Shown here: one piece after another, positions 51,683 to 60,886 of the stretch
Position numbering within the stretch: the stretch's first letter is position 1
Layout of the letters: each line of letters starts with the position of its first letter
Origin: Lachnospiraceae bacterium
Lineage (GTDB): Bacteria; Bacillota; Clostridia; Lachnospirales; Lachnospiraceae
Assembly: GCA_017539565.1 (NCBI GenBank)
Contig: JAFYCS010000018.1
Coordinates: 19,898-83,897 of the forward strand
DNA length: 64,000 nt
Reading direction: 5' to 3'
The notes under the pieces: model-generated
Told to the model about the DNA's origin: nothing
The model's input: only the letters and a program-made list of their open reading frames with translations
Database searches by the model: none
Position numbers and translations under genes: made by a program

Positions 51683-52459
51683 TCATAACTTAAGATCAGG
51701 GGTCAGGACCGAAAGAACTCTTAAAACATCACCGTCCCAATCGATCAGTACACATTCATCCCTGTCATATACCATCTCCATGTCTGTTCCGTCATCGAAA
51801 TGAAGCGTCAGGGTCTCACCGTCATAATCATAGGTTCCGTCAAGGTATACGCTGTCCCCGCCGTCATTAGTGCAGTACCAGGTCAGATCTGTATCAAAAA
51901 CATAATACGTATCATAATCATCGCTGTCCCTGTACATCCATGCATATTGAACATCATCATAGACATCGTATTCCTTTTGTTCATAAGGATACACACTGCT
52001 ATCTAAGTATCTGATCATACGGTTCCCCGATGCATCAAGAAGAAGCTCTTCATTTTCTATCTTCCACTCATAAGTGTTGCCGTACTCATAGTCATTCAGT
52101 ATGATCCTGTCATCGTCTGTGATGGTATAATCACCGTAACCACAGTCTCCGCCTTCTGAATTCGTATCCCAGCTTCCGTCAGCATCGAATTTATACGAGC
52201 GGAATATCACCGGTTCTTCCTCAAAGATCCAGTATCCGGCGAGCATTTCATAACGGGGATCGGTCTCATCTGAAGGATCGATATCATCGTCAGGATCCGG
52301 TATTTCAATCTCACTCCTGTCCTTATCATCATCCTCATCATCTTTTTCTTTTTTCTCTGATTCTTTGTAATTATCACGTTTAGGCTGTTCTTCATCCCCG
52401 CAGCCGGTGAAGCATAATACCGATAAACATAAAAGTGCAGCGATCAGCAGCTTTTTCAT
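51683..52459 (-). CDS. Acidic lipoprotein of unknown function
   Basis: A 258-residue lipoprotein: MKKLLIAALLCLSVLCFTGC with Cys20 in the lipobox, then a strongly charged Lys/Glu/Asp linker (about 25-65) and a Tyr/Asp-rich beta domain (GTYDYDGETLTLHFDDGTDMEM) that resembles lipocalin- or DUF5640-like small domains. I cannot assign a family with confidence. It has its own terminator. Function unknown. Confidence 0.75.
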   Translation of the reverse strand: MKKLLIAALLCLSVLCFTGCGDEEQPKRDNYKESEKKEKDDEDDDKDRSEIEIPDPDDDIDPSDETDPRYEMLAGYWIFEEEPVIFRSYKFDADGSWDTNSEGGDCGYGDYTITDDDRIILNDYEYGNTYEWKIENEELLLDASGNRMIRYLDSSVYPYEQKEYDVYDDVQYAWMYRDSDDYDTYYVFDTDLTWYCTNDGGDSVYLDGTYDYDGETLTLHFDDGTDMEMVYDRDECVLIDWDGDVLRVLSVLTPDLKL

Positions 52460-52495
52460 AATGATCTTTTCTCCTTATCTTTCTTCCTTATCAAT

Positions 52496-52521
52496 AAAAA
52501 GGGTGCATCTGCACCCTTTTT
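52496..52521 (-). terminator. Perfect terminator hairpin
   Basis: AAAAAGGGTGCA/TGCACCCTTTTT, 12 bp with a 2-nt loop, directly after the stop at 52523. Confidence 0.88.
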
Positions 52522-52522
52522 A

Positions 52523-52762
52523 TCACATCCAGCTTCCGTAAACTACCTTGCCGTCTGTAATACGGTTGAACCGGCTCAGCTGTATTACTCTCTCACCGGT
52601 ATCCTCATTATAAACAGTAACAAGGTCACGGTCGCGCTGCCAGCTTAAGCTTTTGATAAACTTGGCAGCCTTTCTCTTCATGTCGTCGACTGAAGAAGCA
52701 TAGATCTTGCGATCCTGCACCCCTTCAAGGACTCCAAATAACTTCTTACTGCTTCCAAACAT
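52523..52762 (-). CDS. Small protein of unknown function (79 aa)
   Basis: A 79-residue soluble protein beginning MFGSSKKLFGVLEGVQDRKI, with SVDDMKRKAAKFIKSLSW and LVTVYNEDTGERVIQLSRF. Basic N-terminal half, no TM. The start at 52762 is used because AAGGAGG lies 11 nt upstream (a little far); the longer frame to 52804 has none. It is followed at once by a perfect terminator, so it is a monocistronic unit. Function unknown. Confidence 0.65.
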   Translation of the reverse strand: MFGSSKKLFGVLEGVQDRKIYASSVDDMKRKAAKFIKSLSWQRDRDLVTVYNEDTGERVIQLSRFNRITDGKVVYGSWM

Positions 52763-52954
52763 AACTTTTTCTTCCTCCTTATTTCCTCTCCTCAAGTTTT
52801 GCAATTATAATATAGCACATTTTTACAGTTTTCCTATAGTAATATTAAACATAAATAACAAAAAAGAAGCCAAAAAAACGGCAAATGAAACAAAATTTAC
52901 ATAATTTATGGCTGAACGCTCCTTCTCCTTCATATCCGTCATCCCGTATATATC

Positions 52955-53074
52955 ATGGCGATGATCACCGGGGCATTCTGGAATATCATCGCCCAGTGGG
53001 TTCACCGGGGCATGACTGTGCCTCCGGATGAAATAATCTCTACCATCACCACATACTGGGGACGGCTGGCCTGA
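52955..53074 (+). pseudogene. Remnant of a TetR-type regulator C-terminus
   Basis: A 39-residue frame reading MAMITGAFWNIIAQWVHRG and then MTVPPDEIISTITTYWGRLA resembles the ligand-domain end of TetR regulators (a Trp-rich helix, GM, then a PE/DEI helix). In-frame codons upstream reach only to a TGA at 52913 and no HTH is seen. The minus-strand frame here (52823-53080) is its shadow. Confidence 0.45.
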
Positions 53075-53076
53075 AA

Positions 53077-54183
53077 TCACTTAAGGTGCTTTGTATTGCC
53101 GCCTACTCCCGGGAAAATACTGGAGAAAAATGCCTGTTTGGTAAAATCATACATCACTCTTTTCGTAACATCACTGGCGTTTTTAAGTCTCAACTGTATA
53201 CCTTTAAAGCCCTCTATACCCTGAGACGTAATATCCTCCAGGGTCACCGCACCTCCGGCGCTTATCGCTTCAAATACTTCATCAAGAAATATCTTACGCT
53301 CCTCTATTCCCGAGCAGGCCGTCCAGTTTGCAAAAAACTCATTAAACCAGGCACTTACAGGGCTGTTCTTCTCACATACAGCTATCCTGCCATGCTCGAT
53401 CCCCCATGTTATAGGCGCATGCTGCAGAATTCCCTTTGCAGAGGATCTGACTATCTTTGTATCAGGTATGTTCATATCAAACATCCTTCCCACCACGGAG
53501 AACTCAGGAATGATACGGGTAGTCTTTGCAAGAACCCGGTCCACCGAAGGCCAGCCCATCACGCCAAGGCACAGCCCGGGGCCGTCCAGGTCATAGATCC
53601 TTTCCACATGCGCAAAAAGCTCCCTGTTCATTGTTGTTCCCGCATATAACGCCAGATTGCCTCCTTTTGAATGTCCCCCCATCATCCAGCGCCTTTCCGG
53701 ATCATTCGCTATAACGTTTTCCACATATCCTTTCGCCATCTTCTGGGCTTCGGTTACGGAATAACATATGATAAAATCCTCATGCCATCCCGCGATCGTA
53801 TCATCAGTCCCCCTGAATGCAATAAATGACAGCTTCTCTTCGTCATCGTGAAAACACACTACAGCAAACTGAACCGGCGGCTCAGTACTTTTAACATCTA
53901 TATAATTGCTTATCCTGAGGTCTCCGAAGCGTTTGGAATCAACCGCTGCCCGAAGCAGTTCCGTATATTTATCATCTTTGATCGCTATCTCTGCTTCTAC
54001 CTTACCTTCTTCGATGAGTTTCCGGCAGTCACGCAGATATACCACATCCTTTTTTTCCTCAAATACGCGGGTCATATTTATATAAGCAAGGTTATTAAGT
54101 ACAAGCGCATCTGCATCACGGAAACCGGTAACCTTTACCGGTATATCACTCATCCACAGAATATAATCTATTAAACTGTCCAT
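53077..54183 (-). CDS. DUF2974 (Mbeg1-like) alpha/beta hydrolase
   Basis: A 368-residue soluble protein. The nucleophile elbow GGHSKGGNLALYAG (Ser near residue 170), the oxyanion-type FRGTDDTIAGWHEDF and the acid region IYDLDGPGL are typical of the DUF2974/lipase-like family. It lacks a signal peptide. AAGGAG lies 7 nt before the ATG at 54183; the longer frame to 54225 starts without one. Divergent from the LytTR operon. Activity on lipids is likely but not certain; Mbeg1-like proteins are common in Lachnospiraceae. Confidence 0.82.
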   Translation of the reverse strand: MDSLIDYILWMSDIPVKVTGFRDADALVLNNLAYINMTRVFEEKKDVVYLRDCRKLIEEGKVEAEIAIKDDKYTELLRAAVDSKRFGDLRISNYIDVKSTEPPVQFAVVCFHDDEEKLSFIAFRGTDDTIAGWHEDFIICYSVTEAQKMAKGYVENVIANDPERRWMMGGHSKGGNLALYAGTTMNRELFAHVERIYDLDGPGLCLGVMGWPSVDRVLAKTTRIIPEFSVVGRMFDMNIPDTKIVRSSAKGILQHAPITWGIEHGRIAVCEKNSPVSAWFNEFFANWTACSGIEERKIFLDEVFEAISAGGAVTLEDITSQGIEGFKGIQLRLKNASDVTKRVMYDFTKQAFFSSIFPGVGGNTKHLK

Positions 54184-54255
54184 CTGTTTACTCCTTATAG
54201 CGGATCTGACTGTTACGCCGTACATTATATCACAAACCGGGATAAAGGATTAACT

Positions 54256-54284
54256 TTCACATCAGCATATAAATCTGATATAAT
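54256..54284 (+). promoter_or_regulatory. Promoter of the LytTR/GHKL operon
   Basis: TTCACA (54256-54261), 17-bp spacer, TATAAT (54279-54284). Confidence 0.65.
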
Positions 54285-54327
54285 TATTCAGAACTACAAA
54301 ACTAAGCCGGATGCGGAGGATAATGCG

Positions 54328-55029
54328 GTGCGTATCGCCTTATGTGATGACGAAAGACAGACTTCCGAAAAGCTGTATGATATGATCGAAAACATTTCCA
54401 GAAGCCTGGATGTAATAACCGATGTGTTCACCGATGGCAATGAACTTCTGCGCAGATTTGCACAGAAGAGTTATGATCTGGTCTTTCTTGATATAGAAAT
54501 GCCTGCTGTTGACGGGCTTACGGTAGCAGAAAAGCTGCGGGATATGAGTACGGAAGTATTCATTGTCTTTCTTACCTCCCATGTGGAATATGCGATAAAA
54601 GGATATGAAGTAAATGCCCTGCGTTATCTTACAAAACCGCCGGCAAAAGAAAAAGTCCGTGAGATAATAGAATATGTCAGGAAGAAACAGGCGGAAGAAA
54701 AATCGCTGTGGATAAAGACAGGCGATGGTGAGTACAAACTTAAACTCTCTGATATCATATATATAGAAGCACTTAATCAGAAAATGCTGATCCACACTCT
54801 TTCCGGCAATTATGAAGTGTGGGGAAAGTTAAGTGATTATGAAGATAAACTCGGCGGTGAAGGTTTTTTCCGTATACACCGGAGCTTCCTGGTATCCCTT
54901 TCCAAAGTATGCGGCATTAAAGGACAGTATATAAAAGTATCCGGCGGTGACGAGCTCCCCGTAGGAAGAACCAAGGAACAGTCGTTCCGCACAGCCATGA
55001 TCGCTTATGCAGACAGGGAGGCCTTCTGA
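54328..55029 (+). CDS. LytTR-family response regulator
   Basis: A 233-residue two-component regulator. The receiver domain has the acidic pair DDE, phospho-Asp in VFLDIEMPAVDGL (Asp55-region), Thr/Ser in FLTSHVEYAI and Lys in LTKPPAKEK. The C-terminal LytTR DNA-binding domain shows IIYIEALNQKMLIHTLSG and FFRIHRSFLVSLSKVCGI. It binds direct repeats about 21 bp apart. GTG at 54328 follows GGAGG. It shares one base with the kinase gene. The AgrA/VirR-type pair is likely. Targets may include the region 58915-58945. Confidence 0.93.
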   Translation: MRIALCDDERQTSEKLYDMIENISRSLDVITDVFTDGNELLRRFAQKSYDLVFLDIEMPAVDGLTVAEKLRDMSTEVFIVFLTSHVEYAIKGYEVNALRYLTKPPAKEKVREIIEYVRKKQAEEKSLWIKTGDGEYKLKLSDIIYIEALNQKMLIHTLSGNYEVWGKLSDYEDKLGGEGFFRIHRSFLVSLSKVCGIKGQYIKVSGGDELPVGRTKEQSFRTAMIAYADREAF

Positions 55030-56381
55030 TGGGATTAATGACTATCCTTAAAGACAGCCTGGAATACACTGCAGCCGCATTTTCCTGCGGCATGACAGTA
55101 CACTGTTTCTTTGAAGAGCAGATAAAAGTCACCCTGAAGAAACTGGGCATTATCTTCCTGTTGACCGCTCTCTTATCCGCACTGGATATTATTATCAGAT
55201 CACAGCTTGGTTTTGGTATCCTGATGGTATTTCCGGTTTTTATCTGCCCTGCAGCAGTTTTACAGTGGGGAATACATTCCGGCCCGGGTGGGTATATAAG
55301 GCGTGCGGTCCTGATGATCTTAACAGAGATCTTCATCTGTGTTTATTCCACAGAAACAGTCATGCTCTGCGCATCTCTTTCCGGCATGAACGATATGGCC
55401 GGAAAAGCGGGCATGTCTGATATTCAGGAGAGACCTGCCCTTTTCATTATGTATCTGGCCGTCATGATACTCATTGGTCTGATCCTGTATTTTCTGATGA
55501 TACGCCGCGGTCTCACACTGCCTTTCCGCCGGAGTGATCTGATGCTTACTGTTGCTATGTGCGCAATAACCCTTCTGTCATTTGGCCTGTATCTTTATGT
55601 GGAAGCCAATGAACCCGTGATGTTTTACAGACAGGTCCTGGAATTCGTACTGCTGCTCTTACTTATACTGCTGCCTTTCGTTATATATAAAAACCGGCAG
55701 AGCGCGTATTTCAGCGAGGTCAGTGCCCACAACGAAAGCTTTCTGGAAGCCGAGCTTGAAGCATCCAGACGTTACCGCGAAGCCCAGGAAGAAACCAGGG
55801 CATTCCGCCACGATATACGCAATAATCTCAATATGCTCTCCGGACTATTAAAAGAGAAAAAATATAAAGAAGCAGAGAAGTATATTTCCGATCTGACCGG
55901 GGATCTGGCCGCCCTTTCTCCCCGTATAGTTACCGGGGATGATATGCTGGATTCACTCATATCTTCCAAACTGGGGGAACTGGACCGTCAGGGCATAGTT
56001 CTTACCATAGACGGGGGCATCGACGGAGGGCTCAACTGGCCCCCCATCGATATCTGCGCCGTATTCGCAAATGCCATTGATAATGCCTCCCGTGCCTGCA
56101 TGGAAACAGAAGACGGCAGCGAAAAATATATACGTATTTCTTTTCGGAAGACCAAACTGCAAAGGGTTATAAAGATATCAAACAGCACTGCCGCTAAAGT
56201 TGACTGTGACAGATTAATGTCCGGCGGGAGCCGTTATACTACCAAAAATGATAAGAACGATCATGGCTACGGTCTTATGAACATCCGCAAAACCGTTGAA
56301 AAATACAGCGGACTGATGAAGCTTTCATCCACAGATAATGAATTCATAATTACAATTGTATTAAGCGGGGAACAGACATAG
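55029..56381 (+). CDS. GHKL sensor histidine kinase (AgrC-like)
   Basis: A 450-residue membrane kinase. About six TM segments occupy residues 10-205. The catalytic part starts with a coiled coil (LEAELEASRRYREAQEETRA), the phospho-His motif FRHDIRNNLNML (His261-region) and the ATP domain (DICAVFANAIDNASRACM as the N-box, GYGLMNIRKTVEKYSG as the G-box). These features mark the AgrC/CitS-type GHKL kinases that pair with LytTR regulators. ATG shares one base with the TGA of the regulator gene. No AgrB/AgrD homologue is adjacent, so the signal is unknown. Confidence 0.92.
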   Translation: MGLMTILKDSLEYTAAAFSCGMTVHCFFEEQIKVTLKKLGIIFLLTALLSALDIIIRSQLGFGILMVFPVFICPAAVLQWGIHSGPGGYIRRAVLMILTEIFICVYSTETVMLCASLSGMNDMAGKAGMSDIQERPALFIMYLAVMILIGLILYFLMIRRGLTLPFRRSDLMLTVAMCAITLLSFGLYLYVEANEPVMFYRQVLEFVLLLLLILLPFVIYKNRQSAYFSEVSAHNESFLEAELEASRRYREAQEETRAFRHDIRNNLNMLSGLLKEKKYKEAEKYISDLTGDLAALSPRIVTGDDMLDSLISSKLGELDRQGIVLTIDGGIDGGLNWPPIDICAVFANAIDNASRACMETEDGSEKYIRISFRKTKLQRVIKISNSTAAKVDCDRLMSGGSRYTTKNDKNDHGYGLMNIRKTVEKYSGLMKLSSTDNEFIITIVLSGEQT

Positions 56382-56396
56382 AACCATCCAAATAGC

Positions 56397-58829
56397 TCAA
56401 GGCTGCGATTCTATATATTCGATCACTTTATCCAGTTCCACATCCCTGCCGTCCTCCCGGAAGAATTCAACTACTTCTTCCCGACTGAAGCTGAGTTTAA
56501 GATCCGGCATATAGCGCGCTTTGCGGTCTGCCTTAGCATCGATCATCGGAAGGCCGTCAGGATCCGGCGTCAGAAAAGTCGAAAACCCCATCGTAAACTC
56601 ACCATCAGTCATATAACAGGTGGTGCCCACTCCCTGTGCGCTCCCGGCACCGGGCATCGATCCTGCCAGTACCGCGCCGCATACCTGCTGCAGGTTATAT
56701 GCCGTGATATCCCCGCAGCTGATGGTATCCCCGTTGATCAGGCAGACGACCGGCAGATCCTTCCAGTCTCCGTGACCGTATACTGTATACTCTTCATCTA
56801 TATGATATTCATGATCTCTGTATACACCGGAGCCTATGGCCTGCGGCTGATCCGTAAACAAGCCGATGATGGATCTGGCAAACATTTGAAATCCGCCGGC
56901 ATTCGACCGCAGATCGATGACCAGGCAGTCCATTCCCTGCTCCTTAAGCGCTTTCAGTTTTTCGTTCAGCTCGTTATACAGTTTTTCAGAATACCCGTCT
57001 ATATAACTTACTACCATATAAAGCGTCGAATCATCACGATGATGTTCCTCCGTGATCCTCAGATACCCGATATGATCATTCAGCATAGCGGTAGAATAGT
57101 TCTCCGCTTTCTGCCAGTCCTCTTCCCTGTAGATCCGGCTGATCATATCTTCCAGCCGCCCGCGGTAAGAGCCCCTCGTCTCCAGACAGACCGTCTGTTC
57201 CACGTTATTTTCATCCAGAAAAGAAACTTCTATCGTATCGGAACCTTTCCCCGCCAAAAACACCGGCCGGAAAACATCTTCCAGCTCGGTATAGGCAAAA
57301 CTCTCCCAATAAACACACTTTACATCCGCAGCTGCCTTTGCGGCCGGTTCGCCTCCCCATTTGGTAATGACCGTACCATCCGTGATCCCGGCCCCTGCCG
57401 CTTCACTATCCGGATCTACACAGACCGCGACAAACTCACCATCTTCATCCGAAAACATGGATAATCCGTAATCATTTCCCGCCAGACGGTCCAAAGCTTC
57501 GTATTGGACGTCGGTATCAGTGGTTCGCACCCAGACATGGCCGTCTGCCAGTTCATACTTAAGATCATAAAGTGCCAGCATCATCGCGACCTTATCCTGA
57601 TGCTCTTCCGCTTCTCTTACCCTGGGAAGATATTCATCCTTCAGCGCATCAAAATCGATCTCCTTCCAATCCCGGAGCGTATACATTTGGGAGAGATCAT
57701 CCAGGATCCCTTCAAAGCTTTCTTCCCAGCCCTCATGCGTATGATTGGTGATCTGATGCTTATATATAGTAGTACCAACATAGATAACATTCCACGTATA
57801 TAGAATAAGGGAAAGCATCAAGAGATAGAAAGTACACAGTTTATAATGCTTCGTGATCGTTGTGAGTATGCCCCAGAGCAGGATCAGAAATGCGATCACT
57901 CCAAAAGCAAAATACCTGTCGTTCGTACACTTATCTTCAGTGATCACATAGATCTTTATCCAGGACAGAAGATATGCGACCAGCGGGATCCCGCACATAA
58001 CCATCCATAACTTCAGATGATCTTTTTTTAAAAAGATATGTGCGATCATAAGGAGGAGCACTGCCACTCCCAGAAGGACCGCCATTATCTGAAAGGTTGC
58101 TTCCATCCCGATGCTGGTAATATACAGACCCCGCAAAGCCAGATACAGGCGATGAATTGTAAATTCTCCCAGTTCGTCCGAATAAAGGATCCATAACAGA
58201 GCTATGGCAAGGGGAATGCAAGCCGTCAGGATCAGCGCGGTCTGCACGCCTGTAAAACGCCGCCTTAGAAGCATTACCGCCATGACCGCAACGCCAAGGA
58301 TCGTGATCACCATGCCAAGTTTAATAAATATTTCAGCGTCCTTCGGGGAATAGATCTTTATCCCGTAGTGAATGCTTTCTTTGAGCTCCTCCCCTGCCGG
58401 AACGTGTACTTCCGGATGATTTTTTTGTATGACGCCATGTACCTGGTCAGCCAGAGGGAATACGATATCGATCTCTTTCTGTGAGGGCACATACAATACT
58501 CCCGTGATCCGCTCATATACATATCCTTCGGTCTCGTCATACGCCGGAACGCCGCTATTATCCCTCTCATAATTTTTCAGGACATAAGTTGCTGCGATCA
58601 ATTCATCATCGAAAAAGAAACCGCATTCCAGATGACCTGCCAGTTCCTTCTTGCTGCCCAAAAAGTCACTGCCGAAAGTAACCTTGTCTCCAGGGCCAAA
58701 CGAAGCGTAGTTGCTGTGATCCATCCACGCTCCTTCCGTTAAAGCATTTTTCTTTTTGATAAATCCCGTGAGCAGGCATAAGATTCCCAGAACAATGACA
58801 ACAGATACAATGATATATCTCTTTTTCAT
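56397..58829 (-). CDS. Membrane protein with PDZ and S41 peptidase-like domains
   Basis: An 810-residue protein. One N-terminal TM, an outer part, then about six TM segments (about 170-375). The C-terminal half has a PDZ-like stretch (VCVDPDSEAAGAGITDGTVITKW) and an S41 peptidase fold: LVIDLRSNAGG (about 646-656) and the catalytic-type Ser in INGDTISCGD (about 700). The Lys common in CtpA is not obvious. GGGGGAG precedes the ATG. It ends 15 nt after the kinase gene stop, on the opposite strand. Divergent from the small membrane gene at 59022. Substrate unknown. Confidence 0.85.
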   Translation of the reverse strand: MKKRYIIVSVVIVLGILCLLTGFIKKKNALTEGAWMDHSNYASFGPGDKVTFGSDFLGSKKELAGHLECGFFFDDELIAATYVLKNYERDNSGVPAYDETEGYVYERITGVLYVPSQKEIDIVFPLADQVHGVIQKNHPEVHVPAGEELKESIHYGIKIYSPKDAEIFIKLGMVITILGVAVMAVMLLRRRFTGVQTALILTACIPLAIALLWILYSDELGEFTIHRLYLALRGLYITSIGMEATFQIMAVLLGVAVLLLMIAHIFLKKDHLKLWMVMCGIPLVAYLLSWIKIYVITEDKCTNDRYFAFGVIAFLILLWGILTTITKHYKLCTFYLLMLSLILYTWNVIYVGTTIYKHQITNHTHEGWEESFEGILDDLSQMYTLRDWKEIDFDALKDEYLPRVREAEEHQDKVAMMLALYDLKYELADGHVWVRTTDTDVQYEALDRLAGNDYGLSMFSDEDGEFVAVCVDPDSEAAGAGITDGTVITKWGGEPAAKAAADVKCVYWESFAYTELEDVFRPVFLAGKGSDTIEVSFLDENNVEQTVCLETRGSYRGRLEDMISRIYREEDWQKAENYSTAMLNDHIGYLRITEEHHRDDSTLYMVVSYIDGYSEKLYNELNEKLKALKEQGMDCLVIDLRSNAGGFQMFARSIIGLFTDQPQAIGSGVYRDHEYHIDEEYTVYGHGDWKDLPVVCLINGDTISCGDITAYNLQQVCGAVLAGSMPGAGSAQGVGTTCYMTDGEFTMGFSTFLTPDPDGLPMIDAKADRKARYMPDLKLSFSREEVVEFFREDGRDVELDKVIEYIESQP

Positions 58830-58873
58830 ACTCTCCCCCTGAAACAGATCTGCTTATACAGCAAAGCTTTATT

Positions 58874-58979
58874 ATTATAACATACTTAAGCCAACAGCAT
58901 AACCCCCGATCCTGTTCACACGATGTGCAATGCTCTTCACATGATAAATATGCTTTAAGGAATGCTGACATGATATACT
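58874..58979. promoter_or_regulatory. Divergent promoters with 21-bp-spaced direct repeats
   Basis: TTCACACGAT (58915-58924) and TTCACATGAT (58936-58945) start 21 bp apart. Minus-strand -10 TATAAT (58874-58879) and plus-strand -10 TATACT (58974-58979) both have poor -35 boxes. Each -35 position lies a few bases to 12 bp from the repeats. The spacing is like that bound by LytTR regulators. Confidence 0.55.
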
Positions 58980-59021
58980 CTGTTCATCAATGGATATCTG
59001 TCAGGACAAGGAGGGCTGAAA

Positions 59022-59417
59022 ATGAATAATTCATATTTTATTTTTCTGATCGTATACGGGATCATTCTTGGGGCGGTAAAGGGCGGCTTGATCCGCTTAT
59101 TCAAACTCAGAAGTAAAGAGAAGGATGGTTTACAGCCCTTCACTTTTATCACATCCGCGATAATGACGGGCTATTATCTTTTCTTCATAGTCATGATCGA
59201 ATCTGCCGGTAATACCCTGTCCGGCAATTCGGCCGGTCTGTTATTTGTAGGTATGCTGTTTCAGCTTTTGCTTACCATTACAGCTGCCGAAGTTATATGG
59301 ATGCTTATCAGGATAAAAAACAGTAAAGGCGGGATCTCTCTGGCCGGCAGTCTGTTCATTCCTTTAATAACAAATATAGCAGGTTTATTCTTCATGATAA
59401 GGATTCCGTTACTGTAA
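59022..59417 (+). CDS. Small four-TM membrane protein, unknown
   Basis: A 131-residue integral membrane protein with about four hydrophobic segments (FIFLIVYGIILGAVKGGLI; GYYLFFIVMIESAG; LLFVGMLFQLLLTI; LFIPLITNIAGLFFMI). No family recognised. GGAGG precedes the ATG. The stop TAA is directly followed by the stop of the convergent serine hydrolase gene (TAATTA), with no room for a terminator. It lies under a weak promoter next to direct repeats, so control by the nearby LytTR system is possible. Function unknown. Confidence 0.65.
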   Translation: MNNSYFIFLIVYGIILGAVKGGLIRLFKLRSKEKDGLQPFTFITSAIMTGYYLFFIVMIESAGNTLSGNSAGLLFVGMLFQLLLTITAAEVIWMLIRIKNSKGGISLAGSLFIPLITNIAGLFFMIRIPLL

Positions 59418-60785
59418 TTACAGCTTCTGGCATTTTATTTCATCGTAGATCAGTTCATTATCGCCGAATATAAAATGAGTCCATCTCCTCTTCATACTGA
59501 ATCTGTTCTCCCCAATGGGATATAGTTTTGAAATGAAGTCTCTTCCATCCTCATCAACACCTTTGGCGAACAGATCCCCGTCTTTAAGGAACACTTCATT
59601 GATGATAAGCTCAGCATCATCGGGATGATCATATTTACCGCAGAATGATTCCCAATTTGATCTGTCGGGATCTTTAATGCTTTCATCTTCAATGGAAGTA
59701 ACGGCTCCCGGCTCTTTATCCATTGCTATAGCACGCATACCGTTCCAGAAAGCAGCGTCTGCCCTTGCATCCATTGATTCCCGGCAGCCCATAAAGATAA
59801 GAACTCTGTCTGTATCCACAAAACGCTCATACCAGGTATTAAGCCCCGGCATGCCGCCGCCATGCTTAACTATCAGTCCGAACTCCGGATCATTTTTTAT
59901 ATCCCAGCCAAAACCATAGCCATCCCTGTCATCATCCGCTCCTGATATGCTTCCGTCATTAAGCTTCACCGTACTGTACATTATCTTCTGTTCTTCAAGA
60001 GTAAGTACTTTTTCTTCCCTTAAAGCCCTGTCCCAGATGAACATATCGAAAATATCGGTATATACATAATCATCGCCGTTAAGCCCGTCGAATGCGATCG
60101 CATCCCTGTCAGCCGATTCAGCCACCGGAATATGTTTGCCGTCCTTGACTACCATATTACGGGCAGTATTATCATGCGGAATACCTTCGGTCCAGATATG
60201 ATATACACCGGTATGATACATCCCTGCAGGTTCAAAAACATTCTTTCGTAAATATTCCTCAAAGGGGATCCCTGCTGCTTTTGCGACTATCTCGGCCAGC
60301 AGATTATATCCGCCGTTGGTATATTCAAACTCTTCTCCCGGGGCAAAATGCGCTTCTTCCCCGCTCTCAGTAAGGAAATGTATAACCGCATCGCTGCCCG
60401 GCACCTTCTTATCTTCCTTCCATTTCCGGACGATCCAGTTATCTTCATCATAGGTTTCGGGAATGCCTCCGGTATGCGTAAGAAGATGCCTTATGGTTAC
60501 TCCGGGATACGGTATTTCCGGATAATACTTCGTAACCTCATCTTCAAGTCTTATACCTCCGTCCCTTACAAGAAGCATCACCGCTGCAGCGGTAAACTGC
60601 TTGGTGATCGACGCAAGCTCGAAAACACTGTCTTCCCGCATCGGCAATTTGTCCGAAAAGTCACGGTAGCCAACTGCTCCCTTGCTCACAATCTTTCCTT
60701 TTTCGGCATACAGCCAGGTTCCGTTGAAGGCTCTTTTTTCATAAGCCTCCTGTACCAGTTTTTCCATCATAGTTTTCTTATCCAT
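59418..60785 (-). CDS. Serine hydrolase, beta-lactamase/PBP4* family
   Basis: A 455-residue enzyme of the class C/D-Ala-D-Ala-carboxypeptidase-like fold. The motifs are SITK (59-62) in FELASITKQFTAAAV, YTN in FEYTNGGYN (about 155) and HGGG in IVKHGGGMPG. RHLLTHTGGIP is typical. No signal peptide is seen, so it is probably cytosolic. The C-terminal extra domain (KYDHPDDAELIINEV ... FIFGDNELIYDEI) is like that of PBP4*-type esterases. GGAGGAG lies before the ATG at 60785; the longer frame to 60815 is less likely. Substrate unknown; esterase or peptidase. Confidence 0.87.
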   Translation of the reverse strand: MDKKTMMEKLVQEAYEKRAFNGTWLYAEKGKIVSKGAVGYRDFSDKLPMREDSVFELASITKQFTAAAVMLLVRDGGIRLEDEVTKYYPEIPYPGVTIRHLLTHTGGIPETYDEDNWIVRKWKEDKKVPGSDAVIHFLTESGEEAHFAPGEEFEYTNGGYNLLAEIVAKAAGIPFEEYLRKNVFEPAGMYHTGVYHIWTEGIPHDNTARNMVVKDGKHIPVAESADRDAIAFDGLNGDDYVYTDIFDMFIWDRALREEKVLTLEEQKIMYSTVKLNDGSISGADDDRDGYGFGWDIKNDPEFGLIVKHGGGMPGLNTWYERFVDTDRVLIFMGCRESMDARADAAFWNGMRAIAMDKEPGAVTSIEDESIKDPDRSNWESFCGKYDHPDDAELIINEVFLKDGDLFAKGVDEDGRDFISKLYPIGENRFSMKRRWTHFIFGDNELIYDEIKCQKL

Positions 60786-60823
60786 ATGCTCCTCCATGAT
60801 CGGTGAGACTATCAATCCTTTTC

Positions 60824-60853
60824 AAAAAAGGGCAGGCATCTCACAACCGCCCC
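60824..60853 (-). terminator. Possible terminator of the VanZ operon
   Basis: GGGGCGG and CCTGCCC pair on the minus strand with one bulge, followed by TTTTTT. Confidence 0.5.
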
Positions 60854-60886
60854 TTGATTAATTCATCATTGTTCTTTTTCAAAAAA

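Noticed and set aside
52823..53080. An 85-residue minus-strand frame
   Set aside because: It is antisense to the TetR-like remnant and has no start signals.
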